DNA of 23,065 nucleotides from CAINVV01 sp964506325 (lineage in GTDB: Bacteria > Bacteroidota > Bacteroidia > Bacteroidales > Prolixibacteraceae): positions 1-23,065 of the forward strand of contig CAZDLO010000051.1 of NCBI GenBank assembly GCA_964506325.1, written 5' to 3'. Positions 8,662 through 15,128 of the stretch are shown piece by piece. Each line of letters opens with the position of its first letter. Position 1 is the stretch's first letter. Position numbers and translations under genes: made by a program. Below the pieces are notes generated by a model. The model was not told the origin of the DNA, did no database searches, and saw only the letters and a list, made by a program, of their open reading frames with translations.

Positions 8662-11640
8662 CTATTTTTCCTGCTCTATCCAAATCTGGAAATCTTCGAA
8701 CCTTACCATGGATGATTTTTGGTCGTTCGATCCTGCTGCAAGTCCGATATCCAGTGTTTTTGCCAGTCCTGCAATATCTCCTGATTCGCGGCACAATACC
8801 CAGGATTTACCATCGAGGCTATAGTAACCTGAAAACCTGTCCTGGTGTCGCACAACCTTCAACCAGACAGGGAATGGGTTTTCAAGGTTGTAGTTCATAC
8901 TTTTGGAATTGTGCATCGATCCGTCTCCAAATTCATCCCATTGGGCACCGTTGCGTTTTGGGGTTGAAAACATCAGGAAGGAACCTGCGGTACCCTTACC
9001 CGTTTTCTCGTCCTTTACAAGGTCGTTCCTTGCGAAAATTCCAAAACGGAACCAGTCGCTAACATCTTTCCCCATTTCAACGATCCTGACAGTGGCAACA
9101 AAATTTCCTTTTACTGCCTTTGGAAGGTAGATGGTGCCGTATGAATCCTCTGCATGCAGGAAATCAGTTCCCCTGGCAGTAATGCTGTAGCTGTTCTTTT
9201 CCGTGCTGTATTCGTATTGGCAGGGTTTAGCGGTGGAGGAGCAAAAAGTTTGCAGGTCTTTCTGACCAAAGATTATTTTTTTCAGCGGATAAACCCTGAC
9301 TTTCAGCGGGGGATGATTTCCGATGGTAACCTCATGGTTTCCTGCTTCAGGAAGGAGACTGAAAGTAACGGTTTTTAATTCATTGGCACGGAATAAAATG
9401 TTCCTTGTTACAATAATTCTGCCATCCGCTATAAAACTAACCGCCTGACTGAGAGGTTCCGGCAATGTGTTTTTAATTTCTGCACTAACTTTGAGCGAGT
9501 CACCCAGGGGCATTTCTGCAACTTCAGTCCTGAGATTGCTGTATAATACATGGATGGCTTCTCCTGATACTTCGATCGTTTGTTCTGTTGTATTTCCAAT
9601 CGCGACAGTATGCTTGCCCGGATTGAAAAACTGGTAAGAGAATTCTGCCTTGCGCCGGTTCCCTGAAATAACTGGGAAGAGCTGCTGAACTGCTGTTATT
9701 CCGTCAATATAGAGTGGGACCTGCATGTTCCCGGTGGATCCGGCGTTGAGTACTTCAGCAGTGAACCTTATCCTGCTGCCGGTTATTAATCCTTCTTCTG
9801 CAAGAACTTTCAATTCACTGAACCTGAAGTCGGGCAACCCTTCAATAATTTTTTCAGGTTCAGTTTCTGGCCTTTCGATCTGGTGATTACCGGTATAGCT
9901 ATTGTTTTCCAGGTAAGCGGCGCACAATTTCATTTCGGCTTGTTTGAGTCCGAACATGATGTTATTGCTGAGGGTCCAGCCGGATGCCATATTCTGGAAG
10001 AAAAGTCCGACATTCTCATTGGTGGCGGCTGGTTTTACATCATGGATAAGATTTTCCCTGACAACAGATCCCGGACTTAAACCGTAAACTGCAATAGCCC
10101 CTTCATCATCCCTCGCCATATTTGTAAAGGAGACATGGTTGAATTCAACGAGATGACTGCCATCACTGGTTTCTTCGACATTCGGCCATGAGCCAACCGT
10201 AATTCCGTAACTTCCGGTGTTACTGACATAATTCCTGGCAATGGTTGTTCGGAGAGCATTGGCTGTCCTGATGCCGACCATGGCGGGCCTTAGGTTTGTT
10301 ATCTCGTTCCGGGTTACAATGTTGTCGCTTACAAGGTCTGCCCATTGATTCGGGATAGGGGAGCCAAATACGGCAATTCCTGATCCGGTAATATTTTGTA
10401 TTACATTGTCGCCAATGATGTTGTGATAGGATCCTTCTCCGAAAAAGATAGCGGTCTGGCTCACATTTTCAATGGTGTTCTTCAGAACTTCACAATTTTT
10501 GGCATAGGTAAAATCAATTGTACTTTTCCCTCCCGGCAGGGTTGAAGAAAAGGCAAGGTTGTAAAATCGGAGATTCCTTAGTGGCTTTTCCCTGCTGCCG
10601 GCGGCTTTGATAAGTCCTGCCGTTTTTGGCAGGAGGATCGTGGCCTGGTTGGGGTTATCAATGCCTTTGTCGGGAATGTAAGTCAGTAATTTTGTTTTTT
10701 GATCAAAAAACCACTCCCCGGCACTGTCAAGCAGCGCATACATATTGTCGACGTAATACCTGGGAGGGACATTGAGTAATTCCTCATCGGGATTCTTAAG
10801 GTAGGCTGTCCGATTTTTTTCATCTACCCTGGTGAGTGAAGAATGAATGCCACCCCACCTGACAACCATGTGAATTCGGTTTGTTTCAAGATCTTTCCAG
10901 TTTTTTAGATCACCCGGATTAAATCTGAAATAATCAGGCTCAGTCGGCTGACCATCGGTAAAGAAAAATCCTTTGTTGGGAGTTCTTGCCAGGGTTTGTC
11001 GCTGCCCGTTGGCAAATATTTCCTTAACCTCCTCCACATCGAGCCGGACCTGCCATTTGGTTTTATCCAGTTTCTTCCAGCCGGTTATTTTTTCACCACC
11101 TGAAATAGTTGCTTTTTCTCCCGGATAAGAGGCGTACGTAACGTAATAATCTTTTAGCTGGTGGTATTCAAAAGCCCCTGTAGGTAGTTCTGTTTCAATA
11201 CGTTCACCTCCATCTGCCGCATTAAATACCATTGTGCTGTCCAATGAATACACGCCATCCCTGATAAGTACGAGGATGTCATTGCCTTTGCCGAAAGGAT
11301 GGGGAGAACCGATGAACCGCTTGTCGAGGGCAGGCTTTTTGGGGAGATAGAGTTTACTCTTCAACGTCCTGACAGCTTTCTGAGCTTTACCAGGGGTGGC
11401 AAAGGGGCCGTCTGTACCGGCTTGATTCGGATCCGGCAGTTTCCCGGACCAGTTGTCGTTCCCGTTTTTCGCGACGTAGAAATCTGCTTTTTTGTCGGAT
11501 AGGGTGTATTCTTTCCACACTTCACCCCTGACCAGGCGTCCCTGGGAAAATGATGGGTGATTTGTTAGCAGAAGAACCAGTGAAAGTGTCAGCAAGGCAA
11601 GACCAGTACGGTGCATACGTACAATAGTTAATTTTGGCAT
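8662..11640 (-). CDS. Secreted right-handed beta-helix protein (GH141-like) with CARDB and C-terminal beta-sandwich domains
   Basis: The 992-residue protein has a Sec signal (hydrophobic 13-27, likely cleaved near FSQG). Residues 53-130 (FYVAKNGNDNWSG, GPFATPGKAQKAV) and 165-220 (YASYPGEKATISGGEKITGW, FANGQRQTLART) match the N-terminal layout of beta-helix glycosidases resembling GH141. Residues about 350-590 are beta-helix coils with repeated N-x-I/V asparagine ladders. A DDEGAIAVYG segment (511-520) sits where such enzymes carry a candidate catalytic acid. Two CARDB-like domains follow (about 605-695 and 698-785). Residues about 790-990 look like a DUF1349 concanavalin-like domain (WFRFGIFARND, FSGYYSLDGKSW). 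The enzyme class is inferred. An alternative ATG at 11614-11616 (Met9) gives a more typical signal peptide. Confidence 0.82.
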   Translation of the reverse strand: MPKLTIVRMHRTGLALLTLSLVLLLTNHPSFSQGRLVRGEVWKEYTLSDKKADFYVAKNGNDNWSGKLPDPNQAGTDGPFATPGKAQKAVRTLKSKLYLPKKPALDKRFIGSPHPFGKGNDILVLIRDGVYSLDSTMVFNAADGGERIETELPTGAFEYHQLKDYYVTYASYPGEKATISGGEKITGWKKLDKTKWQVRLDVEEVKEIFANGQRQTLARTPNKGFFFTDGQPTEPDYFRFNPGDLKNWKDLETNRIHMVVRWGGIHSSLTRVDEKNRTAYLKNPDEELLNVPPRYYVDNMYALLDSAGEWFFDQKTKLLTYIPDKGIDNPNQATILLPKTAGLIKAAGSREKPLRNLRFYNLAFSSTLPGGKSTIDFTYAKNCEVLKNTIENVSQTAIFFGEGSYHNIIGDNVIQNITGSGIAVFGSPIPNQWADLVSDNIVTRNEITNLRPAMVGIRTANALRTTIARNYVSNTGSYGITVGSWPNVEETSDGSHLVEFNHVSFTNMARDDEGAIAVYGLSPGSVVRENLIHDVKPAATNENVGLFFQNMASGWTLSNNIMFGLKQAEMKLCAAYLENNSYTGNHQIERPETEPEKIIEGLPDFRFSELKVLAEEGLITGSRIRFTAEVLNAGSTGNMQVPLYIDGITAVQQLFPVISGNRRKAEFSYQFFNPGKHTVAIGNTTEQTIEVSGEAIHVLYSNLRTEVAEMPLGDSLKVSAEIKNTLPEPLSQAVSFIADGRIIVTRNILFRANELKTVTFSLLPEAGNHEVTIGNHPPLKVRVYPLKKIIFGQKDLQTFCSSTAKPCQYEYSTEKNSYSITARGTDFLHAEDSYGTIYLPKAVKGNFVATVRIVEMGKDVSDWFRFGIFARNDLVKDEKTGKGTAGSFLMFSTPKRNGAQWDEFGDGSMHNSKSMNYNLENPFPVWLKVVRHQDRFSGYYSLDGKSWVLCRESGDIAGLAKTLDIGLAAGSNDQKSSMVRFEDFQIWIEQEK

Positions 11641-11676
11641 AATGTCAGAAAGTAGGAGTTACTAATTGATTCCAGA

Positions 11677-11684
11677 CAAATCTA
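11677..11684 (-). promoter_or_regulatory. Candidate -7 box for the beta-helix gene
   Basis: The minus strand reads TAGATTTG, an exact TAnnTTTG match, 36 bases upstream of the beta-helix ATG. No clear TTTG lies 19-21 bases further upstream, so this is half-supported. Confidence 0.4.
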
Positions 11685-11855
11685 ATTAATATATCACAAG
11701 TTAAAAAGGGAAAACCGAAATGGACCTTTAAGTTTTCGACTTCCGGATAGCAGATATAGCGCAGATGTTGGATTTGGCAACAGCAGAAAGTTTGGCAACT
11801 CTGTTTTTGTCGGTTTGAAGGATTCTTGCTCCGGCAAATTGATGTTTGAACCGTA

Positions 11856-11897
11856 TAAAAACACAAATGGGAACAAATCTTTTGAATTTGTTCCCAT
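11856..11897 (-). terminator. Intrinsic terminator at the end of the purine-rich non-coding region
   Basis: On the minus strand the arms ATGGGAACAAAT (11886-11897) and ATTTGTTCCCAT (11867-11878) form a perfect 12-bp stem with a 7-nt loop. It is followed after a few bases by TTTTT (11857-11861). No called gene ends here on the minus strand, which suggests that an unannotated transcript does. Confidence 0.7.
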
Positions 11898-11904
11898 CCT
11901 TCCT

Positions 11905-11922
11905 CGACAAGCGAACTTGTCG
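11905..11922 (-). repeat. 7-bp hairpin with UUCG loop just before the terminator
   Basis: The minus strand reads CGACAAG, TTCG, CTTGTCG: a perfect 7-bp stem closed by a UUCG loop. It lies 7 bases upstream of the terminator stem, so the two hairpins would stand in tandem at the 3' end of a minus-strand RNA. Immediately beside it is the palindrome TGGCGCCA (11923-11930). Confidence 0.65.
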
Positions 11923-12032
11923 TGGCGCCAGGCTACGGTTATTTCGGCTGGCCTCTCTGCATTCCCGCGGCTTTCACCCTGTTCCTGCTTCCTGACCCTA
12001 AACCATCCATTACAACCTGTTACGGCGGCAAT

Positions 12033-12055
12033 TTCCGGCTCTCCTTTCGGTTTCC
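12033..12055. repeat. Direct repeat, copy 1 of 2 (23 nt)
   Basis: This 23-nt segment matches 12348-12370 at 22 of 23 positions, the only change being C to T at the seventh base. The shared core is CTCCTTTCGGTTTCC. Both copies are followed within a few bases by a TTGCG sequence. Confidence 0.8.
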
Positions 12056-12347
12056 TTGCGGATACCTTCCGGAAGGGAGTTGTCTGAAGAATTTTTGGCA
12101 TTTCCATCTTGCGACGGATGTGCCTACCGGATACTTTCCAGGTCTTGCGACTTTCGATTTCTCCCAGAACTCCCACGACTTGCGCCATGTTCTGTTCTGC
12201 ACTTCAAACTTCAACTACCTTAAGAACGCTCGGTGTCTTCTTTGTATGCCGGCCGTACGTTGCCGACCTGGTCTTGCGACCTGACCGTGCATCTTCGGCT
12301 TCCTGCCTTTCGTCCTCGCTTTTGACGGCGACTCCCAAGGGCATCCG

Positions 12348-12370
12348 TTCCGGTTCTCCTTTCGGTTTCC
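12348..12370. repeat. Direct repeat, copy 2 of 2 (23 nt)
   Basis: This is the partner of 12033-12055, 315 bases away. On the minus strand this copy includes the CC-GAAA-GG tetraloop sequence and lies inside a GCATCC/GGATGC pairing (12388-12393 with 12341-12346), so it could be the apex of a larger stem-loop. Confidence 0.75.
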
Positions 12371-12758
12371 CTTTGCGAAATCTCCTTCCTGGATGCTTTG
12401 CAGCAACCGGTGCGGAGCGGGTGCAATCAGTCGGATGACAAATCAATCTTTCAATCAACAAACATCCGGAGTACTTTCCTGCCCTTGCGGGCACTCTCTC
12501 TGGCGAGAGAAGATTTCCCTCGAAAATCTCCCGGAACTTACGAACCTTCAATCTTCGACCTTCTTGCTACAACATTTAAAAGAACACCTGGCACCTCGCG
12601 GTTGTCCGGCCTGCATCGGATTGCTCCTTGCCGGCCTGAACTCCGACCCATCTGTGGCGCAGGTCTTGCGACCCGTTCGATTTGGCTTCCAATTCAATTA
12701 AGAACTTTCGGCCTCTTCCACCATTTTTGGGCGACCCTTTATGGCTGACCTGATGAAT

Positions 12759-12791
12759 CAAATGTAATACAACTGGTACCCTATTTGCAAC
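12759..12791 (-). promoter_or_regulatory. Bacteroidota-type promoter driving the purine-rich region
   Basis: On the minus strand GTTG (12788-12791) is followed after 21 bases by TACATTTG (12759-12766), an exact TAnnTTTG -7 box at the spacing typical of the phylum. The start would fall near 12752 and transcription would run toward lower coordinates. No gene begins below it. Confidence 0.5.
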
Positions 12792-12829
12792 TTTTTTCAG
12801 AGTTTTATACCAACGATGTTTTAACATGA

Positions 12830-12851
12830 GTTATTAACAATTGTTAATAAC
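12830..12851. repeat. 22-bp perfect palindrome in the AT-rich spacer
   Basis: GTTATTAACAA (12830-12840) is followed directly by its reverse complement (12841-12851). The block 12841-12900 has only 13 G/C of 60. The palindrome lies between the promoter at 12759-12791 (minus) and the -7 box at 12995-13002 (plus), as a shared operator would. Each half contains TTATTAACA, which differs from the DnaA box TTATCCACA at two positions. Confidence 0.7.
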
Positions 12852-12890
12852 TATTATTGTTTAAACTATTGATTTATAGGCTCTAACAAC

Positions 12891-12921
12891 ATTTATCCTA
12901 GTTACTTAAAATAGGATAAAT
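12891..12921. repeat. 10-bp perfect inverted repeat in the AT-rich spacer
   Basis: ATTTATCCTA (12891-12900) and TAGGATAAAT (12912-12921) are exact reverse complements across an 11-nt spacer. The centre-to-centre geometry, about two helical turns, suits a dimeric regulator. No T-run follows, so it is not an obvious terminator. Confidence 0.65.
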
Positions 12922-12994
12922 ATCAAATATGCTGAAACCGTACAAAAAATCAAATTTTTCTTCCCGTAAAAACCATTACTTGGAATGCGTAAAT

Positions 12995-13002
12995 TATCTT
13001 TG
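12995..13002 (+). promoter_or_regulatory. Candidate -7 box for the lipid kinase gene
   Basis: TATCTTTG on the plus strand is an exact TAnnTTTG match. It predicts a start near 13009 and a leader of about 93 bases to the ATG at 13102 (36 bases to the alternative ATG at 13045). No good -33 element was found at the expected distance. Confidence 0.4.
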
Positions 13003-13101
13003 CAGACAAATTGGCTGAAATTTTCAGGCATATAACTAGCATGAATGGTCGGGAAGCAAGGTGAAATAGTCGAAAGTGAATCTTCAAAAAAGGAAAAAAA
13101 A

Positions 13102-13965
13102 ATGCGGTACCTTTTTTTGCTGAATCCAATTGCCGGGGTAGGTGAGCGGAGAAGTTTCCTTCAGCTGATTGAGGATGCGTGCCGTATGAAGGATGTTGAA
13201 TGCCAGATCCTATTCACAAGGAGTCCTGGAGATGCCAGAAAAATAATTTGGAAAAGGCTCGGAAAATTTGATGTTTTTGTTGCGGTTGGCGGAGACGGTA
13301 CCATGAATGAAGTCGGATCGGCACTTGCTGGCACCGGTGCAACGATGGGACTTATTCCTGCAGGATCCGGCAATGCGCTGGGACGTGAGCTCGGAATATC
13401 CATGAAACCGCGAATGGCGATTAACCAGCTCTTAAACGGCAAAATGATAAAAATTGACACCGGTATTGCCAATGGGCGCAGATTTATGAATGTTTGCGGT
13501 TTAGGTTTTGATGATCATGTCGCCCGATGTTTTGCCAAATCGATCAACAGGGGAAAGCTTCCATATATCAAAGCAGTTTTCAAGGAGTTTTTCAGTTACA
13601 ATCCTGAAAATTATGAGGTTGAATGCGAGGGTACTGTTTCAAGCCATAAGGCTTTTGTACTGACAACTGCCAATACAGCCCAGTATGGCAACAATGCATT
13701 CATTGCTCCGGGGGCGAGTATCAGTGACGGAGTCCTGAATTTTTGTGTTATAAAGCCTTTTGGATTTTTCGCAGCCCTTGTACTTGGATTCAGGTTATTT
13801 GGAAAAACAATTGATCATTCACGATTCTATTCTTCTTTTGAAACCAGGAGCCTGGTGATCCGTGGGAAGAAGCTCGATTTTCATGTCGACGGAGAACCCG
13901 TCAGCAACAGTGAACCGCTGGTGATAACCATTGATCCTTTGTCATTGAATGTTATTGCACCATAA
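13102..13965 (+). CDS. Diacylglycerol kinase-family lipid kinase (YegS/BmrU type)
   Basis: From the ATG at 13102 the protein has 287 residues, normal for this family, and begins MRYLFLLNPIAGVG with the N-terminal strand and NPxAG loop. It also carries GGDGTMNE (63-70), the nucleotide-binding motif; PAGSGNALGREL (86-97); and HVDGEP (261-266) near the C-terminus. Such enzymes phosphorylate diacylglycerol, sphingoid or other lipids at the inner membrane face; the actual lipid is unknown. An in-frame ATG at 13045 would add 19 charged residues with no family match. I prefer 13102 because AGGA precedes it by 8 bases. The stop at 13963-13965 abuts the stop of the opposing response-regulator gene with no gap. 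Confidence 0.92.
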   Translation: MRYLFLLNPIAGVGERRSFLQLIEDACRMKDVECQILFTRSPGDARKIIWKRLGKFDVFVAVGGDGTMNEVGSALAGTGATMGLIPAGSGNALGRELGISMKPRMAINQLLNGKMIKIDTGIANGRRFMNVCGLGFDDHVARCFAKSINRGKLPYIKAVFKEFFSYNPENYEVECEGTVSSHKAFVLTTANTAQYGNNAFIAPGASISDGVLNFCVIKPFGFFAALVLGFRLFGKTIDHSRFYSSFETRSLVIRGKKLDFHVDGEPVSNSEPLVITIDPLSLNVIAP

Positions 13966-15126
13966 TTACTTTTCCCCCACAAAGTTCAGAATATCATCTT
14001 CCGAAATCGTTTTTCCTCCCAAAATGATCAGGCGCTCTATTACATTGCGAAATTCCCTGATATTGCCGCTCCAGGTTCGTTGAGCCAGCATAGAGAGAGC
14101 TGGTTCGGTAATCTCCTTCAATGGCTGACCATATTCGTTGCACAATTGTTCTATAAAAAAGTGTGCAAGTTCCGGGATGTCATCCTTGCGCTGGTCGAGG
14201 GATGGAACATGAATCAGGATTACGCTGAGCCGATGGTATAGATCCTCCCTGAAATTGCCCATCCTGATCTCTTCCTGCAAATCCTTGTTGGTAGCAGCAA
14301 TGACTCGTACATTAACTTCAACCGGTTTATCACTGCCCACCCTGGTAATGATATTATCCTGTAAAGCCCTGAGCACTTTGGCTTGTGCAGACAGGCTCAT
14401 GTCACCAATTTCATCCAGGAAAAGGGTTCCGCTGTCTGCCTGCTCAAACTTCCCTTTCCTTTGGCGGATGGCAGAGGTGAAGGCCCCCTTTTCGTGTCCG
14501 AATAGTTCGCTTTCAATAAGTTCAGATGGGATGGCAGCGCAATTGACTTCCACAAAAGTGTTCTCGGCACGGGAGGAAAATTCATGCAACCTGCGCGCTA
14601 TCAGTTCCTTTCCTGTACCATTGGCTCCGGTAATAAGGACACGTGCTTCGGTAGGAGCTACCCTGTCGCACATCTCCAGTACCTTCTTAATGGATGCCGA
14701 CTGACCAATGATCTCAAATTTTTTGCTGACTTTCTGTTTTAGAATCTTTGTCTCTTTCACCAGTGCATTTTTATCACTGGCATTCCGGAGGGTGATGAGC
14801 AGCCTGTTGAGGTCGATGGGTTTCTCTATGAAGTCGAAAGCTCCTTTCTTGATGGCCTCCACAGCAGTGTCGATGGTACCATGACCGGAAATCATCACTA
14901 CCGTGGATTCAGGTTTGTGCCGCATGATTTGTTCAAGTGTTTCAAGACCGTCCATCTCAGGCATTTTGATGTCACAGAGGATAATATCAAAATCAGCTGA
15001 TTTCGCCATTTCGGAGCCTGCCAGTCCATTCTCGGCCAGTTCAACCTGGTATCCCTCAAAACCAAGAATATCCTTCAGGGTATTCCGGATACTTTTTTCA
15101 TCGTCTATTACAAGGATTTTCAGCAT
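13966..15126 (-). CDS. NtrC-type sigma-54 response regulator lacking a DNA-binding domain
   Basis: Residues 1-120 form a receiver domain with the acidic pair Asp8/Asp9, phospho-acceptor Asp52 in IILCDIKMPEMDG, and Lys102. Residues about 138-365 form the AAA+ sigma-54 activation domain. It has Walker A GANGTGKE (167-174), Walker B GTLFLDEIGDM (233-243), and a TWSGNIREFRNVIERL segment (351-366) in place of the usual WPGNVREL. The sigma-54 contact loop reads GAFTSA (214-219) instead of GAFTGA. The chain ends at residue 386, where NtrC relatives carry a further 60-80 residues with a Fis-type helix-turn-helix. It is the last gene of the operon, two bases after the phosphatase stop. No histidine kinase lies nearby. 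It probably acts from solution or through a partner. Confidence 0.93.
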   Translation of the reverse strand: MLKILVIDDEKSIRNTLKDILGFEGYQVELAENGLAGSEMAKSADFDIILCDIKMPEMDGLETLEQIMRHKPESTVVMISGHGTIDTAVEAIKKGAFDFIEKPIDLNRLLITLRNASDKNALVKETKILKQKVSKKFEIIGQSASIKKVLEMCDRVAPTEARVLITGANGTGKELIARRLHEFSSRAENTFVEVNCAAIPSELIESELFGHEKGAFTSAIRQRKGKFEQADSGTLFLDEIGDMSLSAQAKVLRALQDNIITRVGSDKPVEVNVRVIAATNKDLQEEIRMGNFREDLYHRLSVILIHVPSLDQRKDDIPELAHFFIEQLCNEYGQPLKEITEPALSMLAQRTWSGNIREFRNVIERLIILGGKTISEDDILNFVGEK

Positions 15127-15128
15127 CG

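Larger units (their letters stand above)
11856..12752 (-). ncRNA. Candidate structured non-coding RNA, about 0.9 kb (hypothesis)
   Basis: No gene is convincing in this stretch on either strand, yet on the minus strand it has a promoter (12759-12791) and a terminator (11856-11897). The minus strand is purine-rich; in the block 11941-12000 the plus strand has 24 C against 11 G. GC is about 58-60% in three counted blocks (11941, 12241 and 12301 onward). It contains many short stems: GCCC-GCAA-GGGC (12481-12492), GGTC-GCAA-GACC (12270-12281 and 12662-12673), TCTCTC-GCCA-GAGAGA (12495-12510), AGATTT/AAATCT (12511-12529) and a CC-GAAA-GG loop near 12362-12369. The longest minus-strand frames (about 12827 to 11694) share one frame but are broken by stops at 12576, 12567 and 12204, and show no known motif. 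A decayed gene or an intergenic repeat relic are the alternatives. Confidence 0.35.

Noticed and set aside
12241..12300. Group II intron domain V, suggested by GTACGG on the minus strand
   Set aside because: The partner strand, the catalytic AGC triad and the GAAA-capped 34-nt hairpin are absent, and no reverse transcriptase is present.
12055..12670. CRISPR array
   Set aside because: The recurring CTTGCG units are too short and unevenly spaced, and there is no constant repeat of 24-40 nt or cas gene.
11694..12827. Three long minus-strand frames lying in the same reading frame, as if one decayed gene of about 380 codons
   Set aside because: Stops at 12576, 12567 and 12204 break the frame, the translations are Lys/Arg/Glu-rich with no known motif, and GC-rich purine-rich DNA keeps frames open by chance. 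A pseudogene cannot be excluded, but nothing supports a specific one.
12830..12921. Replication origin (AT-rich, DnaA-like motifs)
   Set aside because: The candidate boxes differ from TTATCCACA at two or more positions, no dnaA or dnaN lies nearby, and the flanking genes show no orientation switch.
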